A stretch of 64,000 nt of DNA from assembly GCF_003255815.1 (NCBI RefSeq), contig NC_037681.1, forward strand, positions 84,118,846-84,182,845, in the 5' to 3' direction. Below the pieces are notes generated by a model. The model made no database searches. It was not told the DNA's origin and saw nothing but the letters and a program-made list of their open reading frames with translations. How positions within the stretch are numbered: the stretch's first letter is position 1; every line of letters begins with the position of its first letter. This stretch comes from Theropithecus gelada. Lineage: Eukaryota > Chordata > Mammalia > Primates > Cercopithecidae. The position numbers and the translations under genes were made by a program. Below are positions 22,690-35,500 of the stretch, piece by piece.

Positions 22690-24017
22690 ATGAGAAAGAA
22701 TCAGCACAAAAACTCTGGCAACTCAAAAAAAAAACAGTGTCTTCTCACCTCCAAATCACCGTACTAGTTCCCCAGCAATGGTTCTTAACCAAGCTGAACT
22801 AGCTAAAATGACAGATACAGAATTCAGAATATGGATAGGAATAAAGATCATCAACATTCAGGAGAAAGTAAAAACTCAATCCAAGGAATATAAAGATTAC
22901 AATAAAACAATACAGGAGCTGATGGGTGAAATGGCCATTGTAAGAAAGACCAAACTGATCTGACAGAGCTAAAAAACACACTACAGGAATTTCATAATTA
23001 AATCACAAATATTAACAGAAGAATCAACCAAGCTGAGGAAAGAATCTCAGAGCTTGAAGACTGGTTCTCCAAAATAACTCAGGCAGACAAAAATAAAGAA
23101 AAAAGCAATAAAAAAGAATGAACAAAACCTCCAAGAAATATGGGATTACGTAAAGAGACCAAATCTACAACTCACTAGTATCTCTGAAAGGAAGAGAAAC
23201 CTAGCAATTTGGAAAACATATTTCAAGATATCCTCCACGAAAATTTCCCCAGCCTCACTAGAGAGGCCAACATTCAAATTCAGGAAATGCACAGAACTCC
23301 TGCAAAATACTACCCAAGAAGATCATCCCAAAGACAAATAGTCATCAGATTCTCCAAGGTCAAAATGAAAGAAAAAATGCTAAAGGCAGCTAGAGAGAAG
23401 GAGCAGGTCACCTAGAAAGGGAATGCATTCAGGCTAACTGCAGATCTGTCAGCAAAGGCCCTACAAGCCAGAAGAGACTGGATGCCTACATTAAGCATTT
23501 TTTTAAAAAAGAATTTTCATCCAGGTGTGGTGGCTCACACCTGTAATCCTAGCACTTTGGGAGGCCAAGATGGATGGATTGCTTTAGCCCAGGAGTTTGA
23601 GACCGGCCTGGGCAACATGGCGAAATCCCATCTCTATAAAAAAAAATACAAAAATTAGCCAGCTATATGGTGGGGTGCACCTGTGGGTCCCAGCTACTTG
23701 GAAGGCTGAGGTGGGAGGATCACGTGAGCCTGGGGAGGTCGAGGCTGCAGTAAGCCATGATTGTGCCACTGCACATCAGCCTGGGCAATAGGGTGAGACC
23801 CTATCTCAAAAAAAAAAAAAAAAAATTCAACCAAGAATTTTATATCCAGCCAAAGTAAGTTTCATACTCAAAGGACAAATAAGAACCTCTTCAGACAAGC
23901 AAACACTAAGGGAATTTGGAATTCGTTACCCCCAGATCTGCCTTACAAGAGGTCCTGAAGGGAGCACTAAAAATGGAAAGGAAAGACTGTCACCGGCCAC
24001 TACAAAACCACATTTAA
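22690..24017 (+). pseudogene. L1 ORF1 relic interrupted by Alu
   Basis: Starts at the ATG at 22690 (MRKNQHKNSGNS) and ends at the TAA at 24015-24017. It is broken by an in-frame stop about 37 codons in, by frameshifts and by an Alu at 23519-23826. C-terminal parts visible are LENIFQDILHENFPSLTREA, IQEMHRTPAKYYPRR and KMLKAAREKEQVT. RNA-binding function lost. Confidence 0.85.
23519..23826 (+). mobile_element. Alu (AluJ-like) inside L1 ORF1
   Basis: A full-length sense Alu with J-type phrasing ('gggcaacatggcgaaatccc', 'ggtcgaggctgcagtaagcc') and a tail of about 18 A. It interrupts the ORF1 C-terminal domain. An old Alu in this L1 sets a minimum age for the L1. Confidence 0.94.
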
Positions 24018-24934
24018 ACACTTAGACCAGTGATACTATAAGGCAACCACACAAACAAATCTGCATAATAACCAGCTAACATGACAGAATCAAATTCACA
24101 CATATTTACACCAAACTTGAACGTAAACATGCTAAATGCCCTAATTAAAAGGCACAGAGTGGCAGCTTGGATAAGAAGCAAAACCCAATGATATGCTGTC
24201 TTCAAGAAACTCATCTCACATGCAAAGAGACCCATAGGCTCAAAGTAAAGGAATGGAGAAAAATCTACCAAGCAAATGGAAAACAGAAGAAAGCAGGAGG
24301 TTGCTATTCTAATTTCAGACAAAACAAACTTTAAACCAACAAAAATCAAAAAAGACAAAGAAGGGCATTACATAATGGTAAAAGGCTCAATACGCACCCC
24401 ATACAGGAGCACCCAGATTCATAAAGTAAAGTTCTTAGAAATCTACAAAGAGACTTAGATAACCACACAATAATACTGAAAGACTTCAACACCCCACTGA
24501 CAGTATTAGACAGATCATCAAGGCAGAAAACTAACAAAGATATTTGGGACCTGAACTCAACACTGGACCAAATGGACCTAACAGACATCTACAGAACTCT
24601 CCACCCAAAACCGATAGAATGAATATACATTCCTCTCCTCTGGATATAGCACATACTCTAAAACGGACCACCCAATTGGGCATAAAACAACTCTCAGCAA
24701 ATTAAAAAAACACCAAAATTATAGCAAACACACTCTCGGGCCACAGTGCAATAAAAATAGAAATTATTGCTAAGAAAATCACTCAAAACCATACAATTAC
24801 ATGTAAATTAACCTGTTCCTGAATGACTTCTTGGCAAACAGTGAAATTAAGGCAGAAATCAGGGGAAGTCTTTGAAACTAATGAGAACAAAGATACAACA
24901 TACCAAAAATCTCTGGGATACAGCCAAAGCAATG

Positions 24935-25186
24935 TTTTTTGTTTGTTTGTTTGTTTAATACTTTAAGTTTTGGGATACATGTACAGAATGTGCAGGCTTG
25001 TTACACAGGTACACACATGCCATGGCGGTTTGCTGCACCCATCAACCTGTCATCTACATTAGATATTTCTCTGAATGCTATCCCTCCTCTAGCCTCCTAT
25101 GCCCCGGCCGGCCCTGGTGTGTGATGTTCCCCTCCCTGTGTCCGTGTGTTCTCATTGTTCAACTTCCACTTATGAGTGAGAACATG
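24935..25186 (-). mobile_element. Short L1 3'-end insertion, antisense, in L1 ORF2
   Basis: A reversed L1 3' UTR: T-rich tail (TTTG)n at 24935-24956, then 'aatactttaagttttggg', 'gcaggcttgttacacaggta', 'gttgaacttccacttatgag'. It splits host ORF2 between 'ccaaagcaatg' and 'ctaaatgagaag'. No convincing target-site duplication beyond about 3-4 bp. Confidence 0.9.
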
Positions 25187-25351
25187 CTAAATGAGAAGTT
25201 TATAAGACTAAACACCCACATCAAAAAGTTAAAAAGATCTCAAATTAACAACCTAACATCACACCTAGAGGAACTAGAGAAACAAGAGCAAACAAACCCC
25301 AAAGCTAGCGGAAGACAACAAATAACCAAAATCAGAGCTGAACTAAAGGAA

Positions 25352-25353
<2 letters not shown>

Positions 25354-25398
<45 letters not shown>
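25354..25398. repeat. (CA)n microsatellite inside L1 ORF2
   Basis: About 22 uninterrupted CA units where other L1 copies read 'gagacacaaaaa'. A repeat expansion born inside the L1 coding sequence. Confidence 0.95.
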
Positions 25399-25401
<3 letters not shown>

Positions 25402-26541
25402 CATACAAAAGATCAATTAATCCAGGACCCGGTTCCTTGAAAGAATTAATAAGATAGACCACTAGGCTAGACTAATAAAGAAAAAGAGAGAAGATCTAAA
25501 TCAACACAATCACGAATGACAAAGAGGATGTTACCACTTGCCCCACAGAAATACCAAAAACCCTCAGAGACTATTATGAACACCTCTATAAACACAGCTA
25601 GGAAATCTACAAGAAATGAGTAAATTCTTGAGAATATACAACTTCTCAAGGCTGAACCAGGAAGAAACTAAATTCCTGGAAAGACCAATAAGTAGTTCCA
25701 AAATTGAATCAGTAATAAAAAAAAACCTACCCACCAGAAAAGACCCTAGACCAGACAGATTGACTGCTAAATTCTACTAAATGTACAAAAAAGGGCTAGT
25801 ACTATTCCTACTGAAATTTCTCCAAAAACTGAGAAGGGATTCTTCTTTAAGTCATTCTATGAGGCCAGCATCCTCCTGATACCAACACCTGGCAGAGCCA
25901 CACACAAAAAAGAAAACTTCAGGCCAATATCCTTCATGAACATAGACACAAAAATCCTCAACAAAATACCAGCACACAAAATCCAGCAGCACATCATAAA
26001 GCTAATCCACCACAATCAAGTAGGCATTATCCTAGGATGCCAGATTGGTTCAACATATGTAAATTCACTAAACGTGATTAATCACATGAACAGCTAACAA
26101 CGAAAACCACACGATCATCTCAATAAATGCAGAAAAGGCTTTCCATAAAATTCAACATACCTCATACCTTCATGTTAAAAACCCTCAACAAACTAGGCAT
26201 CAAAAGAATGTACCTCACAATAATAAGGGCCATTTATGACAAACCCACAGCCAGCATCATACTGAATGGGCAAAAGCTGGAAGCATTCTCCTTGAAAACC
26301 AGAAGGAGACAAGGATGTCATCTGTCACCACTCCTATTAAACACAGTAATGGAAGTCATAGCTAGAGCAATCAGACAAGAGAAAGAAATTAAATGCAACC
26401 AAATAGGAAGAGAGGAAGTCAAACTATTCCTGTTGGCAGATGATATGATTCTATACCTAGAAAACTCTGTGGTCCCTGCCCAAAAGCTCCTTGATCTGAT
26501 AAACAACTTGGGCAAGTTTCAGGATACAAAGGCAATGAACA

Positions 26542-26834
26542 GGCCGTGCGCGGTGACTCACACCTGTAATCCCAGCACTTTGAGAGGCCGAGGCGGGCAG
26601 ATCACCTGAGGTCAAGAGTTTAAGACCAGCTTGGCCAACATGGCAAAACGCCATCTCTATTGAAAATACAAAATTCGCTGGGCACGGTGGGATAGGTCTG
26701 TAATCTCAGCTACTCGGGAGGCTGACGCAGGAGAATTGCTTGAACCCAGGAGGTAGAGGTTGTGGTGAGCCAAGATCACACCATTGCACTCCAGTCTGGG
26801 CAACAAGAGCAAAACTCCATCTCAAAAAAAAAAA
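26542..26834 (+). mobile_element. Alu (AluS-like) inside L1 ORF2
   Basis: A full-length sense Alu just downstream of the RT catalytic box. A short duplication 'aaaggcaatg' / 'aaaagcaatg' flanks it (26528-26537 and 26832-26841). Confidence 0.94.
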
Positions 26835-28351
26835 AGCAATGTATAAAAATCAGTAGCATTCCTACACAGCAACAACATCCAACCTGAGCGCCAAATCAAA
26901 AATGCAATCCCATTCACAATAGCCACAAAAAAAAATAAAATACCTAGGAATAAAGCTAAACAGAGAGGTGGAACACCTCCACAATGAGAATTGCAAAACA
27001 CTTCTCAAATAAATCAGAGATGACAGAAACAAATGAAAAAATATTCCATGCTCATGGATAGGAAATATTGTTAAAATGGCCATACTGCCCATAAGCAATG
27101 TACAGATTCAGTGCTATTCCTATCAAACTACCAATGACAATTTTTTACAGAACTAGGAAAAGCTATTCTAAAATTCATATGGAACCAAAAAAGGGTAGCC
27201 AAAGCAATCCTAAGCAAAAAGAACAAAGGCAGAAGCATCACAGTACCTGACCTCCAACTATAATACAAGGCTACAGTAACTAAAACAGCATGGTACTAAC
27301 ACAAAAACAGAGAGACCAACAGAACAGAACAGAGAACCCAGAAATAAAGCCATACACCCACAACTCTCTGATCTTCAACAAGGTCAACAAAAACAAGCAA
27401 TGGGGAAAGGACTCCCTATTGAATAAATAGTGTTGGGATAACTGGCTAGCCATATGCAGAAGATTGAAACTTGGCCCCTTCCTTTTACCACATACAAAAA
27501 TCAACTCAAGATGGATTAAAGATTTAAATGTAAAACTTAAAACTATGAAAACCACAGAAGATAATCTAGGAAATACCATTCTAGACATAGGACTTCGCAA
27601 AGATTTCATGATGAAGATGCCAAAAGCAATGCAATAAAAGCAAAAATTAACAAATGGGATCCAATTAAACTAAAGAACTTCTGCACAGCAACATAAACTA
27701 TCAACAGAGTAAATGGACAACCTACACAATGGGAGATAATGATTTCTCAAAGAACTTAAAACAGAATTACCATTCAACCTAGCAATCCCACAATTGGGTA
27801 TATACCCAAAGGAATATAAGTTATTCTACCACAAAGACACATGCATGCTTATCTTCATCACAGCATTATTCACAATAGTAAAGACAGAGAATCAACCTAA
27901 AAGTTCATCAACAGTAGACTGGATAAAGAAAATGTGGTATAGATACACAAAGTAATACTACTCAGACCAAAAAAAGAATAAGGTTGTGTCCTTTGCAGCA
28001 ATGTGGATGAAGCTGGAGGTCATTACCCTAAGCAAACTAACACAGGGACAGAAAACCAAATACCACATATTCTTGCTTATAAGTGGGAGCTAAACACTGA
28101 CTACATACGGACACAAAGAAGGGAACAACAGACCCAAGGCCTACCTGAGGGTGGAGGGTGGAAAGAGGGTGAGGACAGAAAAACTACCTGTTGGGTACTA
28201 CACTTATTTCCTAGGTGACAAAATAATCTGTACACCAAACCCCTGTGACATACAATTTACCTATACAACAAACCCGCACATGTACTCCTGAACCTAAAAT
28301 AAAAATTTTAAAAACTAAACAAACAAACAAACAAAAGGCTCTTTTTCTCAT

Positions 28352-29424
28352 TGCTTCTTTTGGATAGTGATCTGTTCTTATTTTATTAACTTCTGGCATC
28401 ACTGATTAAAATACATTTTAATCAATAAGGATACTCTTCTATTCTTTAAATTCTATGTTTCATCCAAATCCATTGTCTGTTCATCTTGGTTCTTCTTTTT
28501 CCGGCTATTGGTTTTCTTAAGGGTCTGATGATCCTGACCTATCATTCATATTTATAAATGAAGATCTAAGTTGATGAGTGCACATGGCTCAGTTTCCTCC
28601 ATCTGGTGTCTTTCCTAGAGAGAAGGGCTGACTGCCGTTATGTTAGTGGCCGTGGCCACATTAAGATGTGTAGGGCCAGGGAGGCAAGTTGAGGGCACCC
28701 TAACCGCAAAAAAGAAGAGCTTTACACTGGTAAGGTACACTGGAGTACTTTAATGTATTTTCCTCCGGGGCAAGGCTGCCTTTCCTTTTCATTTTTTCCT
28801 CCCATCCGTGTCTGTAACATAGGTAAGTCCCAAGTCACTTCAGGTTCTGCTCTTTCCTCAGGCTGCAACAGCCACAATGGAAGCCTTTCCCAGATAAGTG
28901 GCTTACCTTATGTATGCACGGCTTTTGAATTTCAGGAAAGGGCAAGTGCTTCTGCAGCTTGCTGTTGCTACTGTGTGTATGCATGTATGTATGTGTGTAC
29001 ACACAAACATACATGTGCTCTCCCACGCACGTGCATATCTTGAGAAGAGAGGAGGAATTGGGAAAAAAGACATACCAGCCCTTCTATTTAAGGCACAGAT
29101 CCCTACAACCAAGTCTTGAAGTTTTTGAGGCTCTACCTTCACGCACAGTTGTTTTTCCTCGTGTGCCATTTTGAGTACTTGTTTTCCAGCCTTCTACTTC
29201 TGTCTCTCAGGAATTCCTCACAATTTTTGATGGCACTATTTCTTGTTGTCCACTACTGTTATGTTTATATTTTTATTCTCCTCTATTTTAAAATATTTGA
29301 GGGAAAAAGGAGAAGCGCTGGCAACTGTTTGAAAAGGAATTTTTTAAAGGGAAAATGCTTAAAATATTTGTAAGTTAAGAAGAAAGATACAGGGAAGTAA
29401 CAAAGGTTAAAGATATCAGAATAA
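28352..29424. other. Intergenic, nothing recognised
   Basis: No repeat or gene recognised. A TG/TATG-rich patch lies at 28974-29012. Several overlapping short open frames occur on both strands at 28750-29175 without domains. Confidence 0.4.
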
Positions 29425-29880
29425 ATTTCAAACCTCTTGCCATGACCTACCTTTCCAAATTCATCTTCTACCATTTTCCTGCATAGCTGACTATCCTCCA
29501 GAAACCTGTGCTTTCTATTCCTCAAAAAATACCAAGCTCATTCCTGCTTCAGAGCCTTTGTATCTGATGTTCTTTTAGGTAGAAATCTCTTCCCTGTGTT
29601 TTTTACAAGACTGGCTGCTTCTCATGATTCAGATCTCCATGCAAATGTTATTTCTTCCTAAAAGTCTTCTCCAATAACCCCCATACTTCAATCCCAGTTT
29701 TTTATCACTTTCTGTTTTGGTTTTAACTTTATTGAGCTTATCCTAGTCCAGGATTATCTGATTATTTCTTTGCTTACTCATTTGAGTACCTGAACCAGAA
29801 TGAATGCCACATAAATTTGCTCTATAATATTCCCCAATGTATCAAAGTATTCAATAAATATTCAATGAATGCAGATTAGG
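29425..29880 (+). mobile_element. L2 3' end, sense
   Basis: L2 order is clear: 'caagctcattcctgcttcag', 'agcctttgtatctgatgttc', 'gatctccatgcaaatgttat', 'taaaagtcttctccaataac', 'gaatgccacataaatttgct', ending 'attcaataaatattcaatga'. Non-coding relic. Confidence 0.8.
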
Positions 29881-30399
29881 GAAGACAACACACAGGTAAT
29901 GAAATAAGGTTTCCTCATAAACTTGGAGTGTCAGCCATGAAAAGAAATAACTGTTATTTTTAGAATATGAGTGAAATAAGGATAAAAATTATGTTTTGAG
30001 GTGCTGGACAATAATTCTCTAGAGGTCTCTCACATTTCTGCCAGCAAGGCACTGCTTTGTTCTTGACTATTTTTTCAAAGATAGCAAGCAGCCTTAGAAA
30101 ATCAAGCTAGTTTCTCTAATGGGGCAAAGGGCAGGCATGCTTTATGTCCAGTATAAAAGACTTGGGTTTCTTAAGCTTGGAGTTCCTCTCCTATAATGCA
30201 ACAACACACTGTATGTACATGTGTCATCTGGCCCTCTTCATGTCACCCTAAGGTAATTAAGGTTCAGAGAGCCAGTGCAAAAATGTTGATACCTCAGCTA
30301 CTCTGTTACCGTGAGTAATAAACTGTCCATCTCTGACCCAAGGTCAAATTTTCTAAAAGGATCCATGCAACTGGCAGTCCAACTTGTTATTTTGAAAAC
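29881..30399. other. Intergenic, nothing recognised
   Basis: No gene or repeat recognised. The segment at 30340-30354 resembles the sequence just after the downstream L1 tail (see findings). Confidence 0.4.
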
Positions 30400-31430
30400 G
30401 TGGTCAGTTACGGTTCTAAGACGGCCGAATAGGAACAGATCCACTCTACAGCAACCAGCATGAGCGACGCAGAAGACAGGTGAATCCTGCATTTCCAACT
30501 GGGTTCATCTCACTGGGACTTATTGGACAGTGGGTGCAGCCCACAGAGTGTGAGCCAAAGCAAGCCGATGCATCACCTCACCCAGGAAGCACAAGGGGTC
30601 GGGGAATTCCCTTTCCTAGCCAAGCGAAGCCGTGACAGATGGTACCTGGAAAATCGGGACAATCCTGCCCTCATACTGTGCTTTTCCAACAGTCTTGGCA
30701 AACCGCACACCTGGAGATTATATCCCATGCCTAGCTCACCAGGTCCCACGCCCATGGAGCCTTGCTCACTGCTAGCACAGCAGTCCGACGTGGAACTTTG
30801 AGGCGGCAGCGAAGCTGGGGGAGGGGCGTCGGAGATTGCTGAGGCTTGATTAGGTAAATAAAGCAGCTGGGAAGCTCAAACTGGGTGGAGCCTACCACAG
30901 TTCAACGAGGCCTGCCTGCCTCTATAGACTCCACATCGGGGGGCAGGGTGTAGCTAAACAAAAGGCAGCAAAAACTTCTGCAGACTTAAACATTCCTGTC
31001 TGACAGATTTGAAGGGAGCAGTGGTTCTCCCAGCAGGGAGTTTGAGATCTGAGAACAGACAGACTGCCTCCTCAAGTGGATCCCGGACCTCTGAGTAGCC
31101 TAACTGGGAGACACCGCCCAGTAGGGGCTGACTGACACCTCATACAGCCGGGTGCCCCTCTGAGACGAAGCTTCCAGAGGAAGGATCAGGCAGCAACATT
31201 TGCTGTTCTGCAATATTTGCTGTTCTGCAGCCGCCGCTGGTCATACCCAGGCAAACAGGGTCTGGAGTGGACCTCCAGCAAACTCCAACAGACTTGCAGC
31301 TCAGGGTCCTGAGTGGTAGAAGGAAAACTAACAAACAAACAAGAATAACATCAACGAAAAGGACATCCACACCAAAACCCCATCTGTATGTCACCATCAT
31401 CAAAGACCACAGGTAGATAAAACCACAAAG
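30400..31430 (+). promoter_or_regulatory. L1 5' UTR (internal promoter region)
   Basis: GC-rich L1PA-type 5' UTR leading to the ORF1 ATG at 31431. Conserved blocks are 'tgagcgacgcagaagacag', 'ggttcatctcactgggac', 'ctgagtagcctaactgggag' and 'ggcaaacagggtctggagtg'. 'tttgctgttctgcaatat' is followed by a partial copy ('ctgttctgcag'), a small local duplication at 31199-31231. Probably silenced; activity cannot be judged from sequence. Confidence 0.8.
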
Positions 31431-32452
31431 ATGGGGAGAAACCAGAGCAGAAAAGCTAAAAATTCTAAAAATCAGAGTGCCTCTTCTCCTCCAAAGGATC
31501 GCAGCTCATTGTCAGTAACAGAACAAAGCTGGATGGAGAATGACTTTCACGAGGTGACAGAAGTAGGCTTCAGAAGATCGGTAATAACAAACTTCTCTGA
31601 GCTAAAGGAGGATGTTCAAACCCATTGCAAGGAAGCTAAAAACCATGAAAAAAGATTCGACAAATGGCTAACTAGAATAAACAGCGTAGACAAGACCTTA
31701 AATGACCTGATGGAGCTGAAAACCATGGCATGAGAACTACATGACGCATGCACCAGTTTCAGTAGCCAATTCGATCAAGTGGAAGAAAGCAGATCAGTGA
31801 CTGAAAATTGAATAAATGAAATGAAGCCAGAAGAGAAGTTGAGAGAAAAAAGAGTAAAAAGAAACAAACAAAACCTCCAAGAAATATGGGACTATGTGAC
31901 AAAACCAAACCTACATTTGATTGGTGTACCTGAAAGTGAAGGGGAGAATGAAATCCAGTTGGACAACATTCTTCAGGATATTCCAGGACAACTTTCCCAA
32001 CCTAGCAAGGCAGGCCAACATTCAAATTCAGGAAATACAGAGAATGCTACAAAGATACTCCTAGAGAAGAGCAATCCGAAGACACATAATTGTCAGATTC
32101 ACCAAGGTTGAAACGAAGGAAAAAATGTTAAGGGCAGTCAGAGAGAAAGGTGGGGTTACCTACAAAGGGAAGCCCATCAGACTAACAGTGATCTCTCTGC
32201 AGAAACTCTACAAGCCAGAGGAGAGTGAGGGCCCATATTGACGATTCTCAAAGAAAAGAACTTTCAACCCAGAATTTCATATCCAGCCAAACTAAGCTTC
32301 ATAAGTGAAGGAGAAATAAAAGCCTTTACAGAGAAGAAAATGCTGAGAGATTTTGTCACCACCAGGCCTGCCTACAAGAGCTCCTATAGGAAGCACTAAA
32401 CATGGAAAGGAACAAATGGTAACAGCAACTGCAAAAACATGCCAAATTGTAA
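31431..32452 (+). pseudogene. L1 ORF1 relic
   Basis: Starts at the ATG at 31431 (MGRNQSRKAKNSKNQSASS). Open for 100 codons through the coiled coil (ELKEDVQTHCKEAKNHEKRFDKWL), then a TGA at 31731-31733, most simply a decayed CGA. A frameshift follows. RRM-start sequence is visible in another frame (LHLIGVPESEGENEIQLDNILQ). A second stop (TAA 32420-32422) lies just before the native stop at 32450-32452. Confidence 0.88.
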
Positions 32453-32515
32453 AGACCATCAATGTCAGGAAGAAACTGCATCAACTAATGAGCAAAATAA
32501 CCAGCTAATATCATA

Positions 32516-35500
32516 AGGACAGGATCGAATTCACACATAAAAATATTAACCTTAAATGTAAATGGGCTAAATGCTCCAATTAAAAGACACAGACTGGCAA
32601 ATTGGAGAAAGAGTCAAGACCCATCAGTGTGCTGTACTCAGGAAACCCATCTCACGTGCAGAGACACACACAGGCTCAAAATAAAGGGATGGAGGAAGAT
32701 CTACCAAGCAAACAGAAAACAAACAAACAAAAAAGCAGAGGTTGCAATCTCAGTCTCTGATAAAACAGACTTTAAACCAACAAAGATCAAAAGAGACAAA
32801 GAAGGCCATTACATAATGGTAAAGGGATCAATTCAACAAGAAGAGCTAGCTATCTTAAATATATATGCACCTAATGCAGGAGCACCTAGATTCATAAAGC
32901 AAATCCTTAGAGACCTACAAAGAGACTTAGACCCCCATATAATAATAATGGGAGACTTGAACACCCCACTGACAGCATTAGACATATGAACGAGACAGAA
33001 AGTTAACAAGGATATCCAGGACTTGAACTCAGCTCTGCACCAAGCAAACCTAATAGACATCAACAGAACTCTCCCAAGACTAAACCAGGAAAAAGTTGAA
33101 TCCCTGAATAGACTAATAACAGGTTCTGAAATTGAGGCAATAATTAATAGCCTACCAACCAAAAAGGTCCAGGTCCAGATGGATTTACAGCCAAATTGTA
33201 CCAGAGGTACAAAGAGGAGCTGGTACCATACCTTCTGAAACTATTCCAATCAATAAAAAAAGAGGGAATCCTCCCTAACTCACTTTATGAGGCCAGCATC
33301 ATCCTGATATCAAAGCCTGGCAGAGACACAACAGGAAAAAGAGAATTTTAGCCCAATATCCGTGATGAACATTGATGCAAAATCCTCAATAAAATACTGG
33401 CAAACCGAATCCATCAGCACATCAAAAAGCTCATCCACCACGATCAAGTCAGCTTCATCCCTGGGATGCAAAGCTGGTTCAACATACGCAAATCAATAAA
33501 CGTAATCCAGCATATAAACAGAACCAAAGACAAAAACCACGTGATTATCTCAATAGATGCAGAAAAGGCCTTTGATAAAATTCAACAGCCCTTCATGCTA
33601 AAAAACACTGAATACACTAGGTATTGATGGGACGTATCTCAAAATAATAAAAGCCGTTTATGATAAACCCACAGCCAATATCATACTGAATGGGCAAAAA
33701 TGGGAAGCATTTCCTTTGAAAACTGGCACAAGACAGGGATACCCTCTCGTACCACTCCTATTCAACATAGTGTTGGAAGTTCTGGCCAGGGAAATCAGGC
33801 AGGAGAAAGAAATAAAGGGTATTCAATTAGGAAAAGAGGAAGTCAGATTGTCCCTGTTTGCAGATGACATGATTGTATATTTAGAAAACCCCATCGTCTC
33901 AGCACAAAATCTCCTTAAGCTGATAAGCAACTTCAGCAAAGTCTCAGGATACAAAATCAATGTGCAAAAATCACAAGCATTCCTATACACCAATAACAGA
34001 CAAACAGGGAGCCAAATCATGAGTGAACTCCCATTCACAATTGCTTCAAAAAGAATAAAATACCGCCGGGCGCGGTGGCTCAAGCCTGTAATCCCAGCAC
34101 TTTGGGAGGCCGAGACGGGCGGATCACGAGATCAGCAGATCGAGACCATCCTGGCTAACCCGGTGAAACCCCGTCTCTACTAAAAAATACAAAAAACTAG
34201 CCGGGTGAGGTGGCGGGCGCCTGTAGTCCCAGCTATTCGGGAGGCTGAGGCAGGAGAATGGCATAAACCCGGGAGGCGGAGCTTGCAGTGAACTGAGATC
34301 CGGCCACTGCACTCCAGCCTGGGTGACATAGCGAGACTCTGTCTCAAAAAAAAAAAAAAAAAAAAAAAAGAATAAAATACCTAGGAATCCAACTTACAAG
34401 GGATGTGAAGGACCTCAAGGAGAATGACAAACCACTGCTCAACAAAATAAAAGAGGACACAAAAAAATGGAAGAACATTCCAAGCTTATGGATAGGAAAA
34501 ATCAATACTGTGAAAATGGCCATACTGCCCAAGGTAATTTACAGATTCAATGCCATCCCCATCAAGCTATCAATGACTTTCTTCACAAAATTGGAAAAAG
34601 CTACTTTAAAGTTCATATGGAACCAAAAAAGAGCCTGCATTGCCAAGACAATCCTAAGTCAAAAGAACAAAGCTGGAGGCATCACGCTACCTGACTTCAA
34701 ACCATACTACAAGGCCACAGTCACCAAAACAGCATGGTACTGGTACCAAAACAAAGATACAGACCAATGGAACAGAACAGAGCCCTCAAAAATAATACCA
34801 CACATCTACAGCCATCTGATCTTTGACAAACCTGACAAAAACAAGAAATGGGGAAAGGATTCCCTATTTAATAAATGGTACTGGGAAAATTGGCTAGCCA
34901 TAAGTAGAAAGCTGAAACTGGATACCTTCCTTACAGCTTATACAAAAATTAATGCAAGATGGATTAAAGACTTAAATGTTAGACCTAAAACCATGAAAAC
35001 TCTAGAAGAAAACCTAGGCAATACCATTCAGGACATAGCCATGGGCAAGGACTTCATGACTAAAACACCAAAATCAATGGCAACAAAAGCCAAAATTGAC
35101 AAATGGGATCTAATTAAACTAAAGAGCTTCTGCATAGCAAAAGAAACTACCATCAGAGTGAACAAGCAACCTACAGAATGGGAGAAAATTTTTGCAATCT
35201 ACCCATCTGACAAAGGACTAATATCCAGAATCTACAAGGAACCTAAATAAATTTACAAGAAAAAGTCAAACAACCCCATCAAAAAGTGGGCAAAGGATAT
35301 GAACAGACACTTCTCAAAAGAAGACATCTATGCAGCCAACAGACACATGGAAAAATACTCATTATCACTGGCCATTAGAGAAAAGCAAATCAAAACCACA
35401 ATGAGATAGCATCTCACACCAGTTAGAATGGCAATCATTAAAAAGTCAGGAAACAACTGGAGAGGATGTGGAGAAATAGAAACACTTTTACACTAGTTTA

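Larger units (their letters stand above)
24081..28093 (+). pseudogene. L1 ORF2 relic, multiply interrupted
   Basis: From the ATG at 24081 to the TAA at 28091-28093. Endonuclease-region remains are visible (KDKEGHYIMVKGS near 24350-24400). The RT box reads LLADDMILYLENS near 26430-26470 with the two catalytic aspartates preserved. The frame is destroyed by the antisense L1 insertion at 24935, the (CA)n expansion at 25354, the Alu at 26542 and a deletion at about 27744. Non-functional. Confidence 0.87.
21153..28333 (+). mobile_element. Near full-length older L1 (L1PB-like) with nested insertions
   Basis: An L1 with a long CpG-poor 5' UTR (about 21153-22689), ORF1 and ORF2 relics, a 3' UTR and an (AAAC)n tail to 28333. 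The 3' terminus ('gacatacaatttacctatac', 'aacctaaaataaaaat') is of L1PB or oldest-L1PA type. Later insertions are Alus at 23519-23826 and 26542-26834, an antisense L1 piece at 24935-25186 and a (CA)n expansion at 25354-25398. A stretch of ORF2 C-terminal sequence, roughly 0.5 kb judging from other copies here, is missing at about 27744. A weak target-site duplication is possible (21136-21152 versus 28334-28351). Confidence 0.88.

Noticed and set aside
34405..35250. 281-codon open frame as a possible working gene
   Set aside because: It is the post-RT part of L1 ORF2 between an Alu and a stop, lacking the endonuclease and RT core; a relic.
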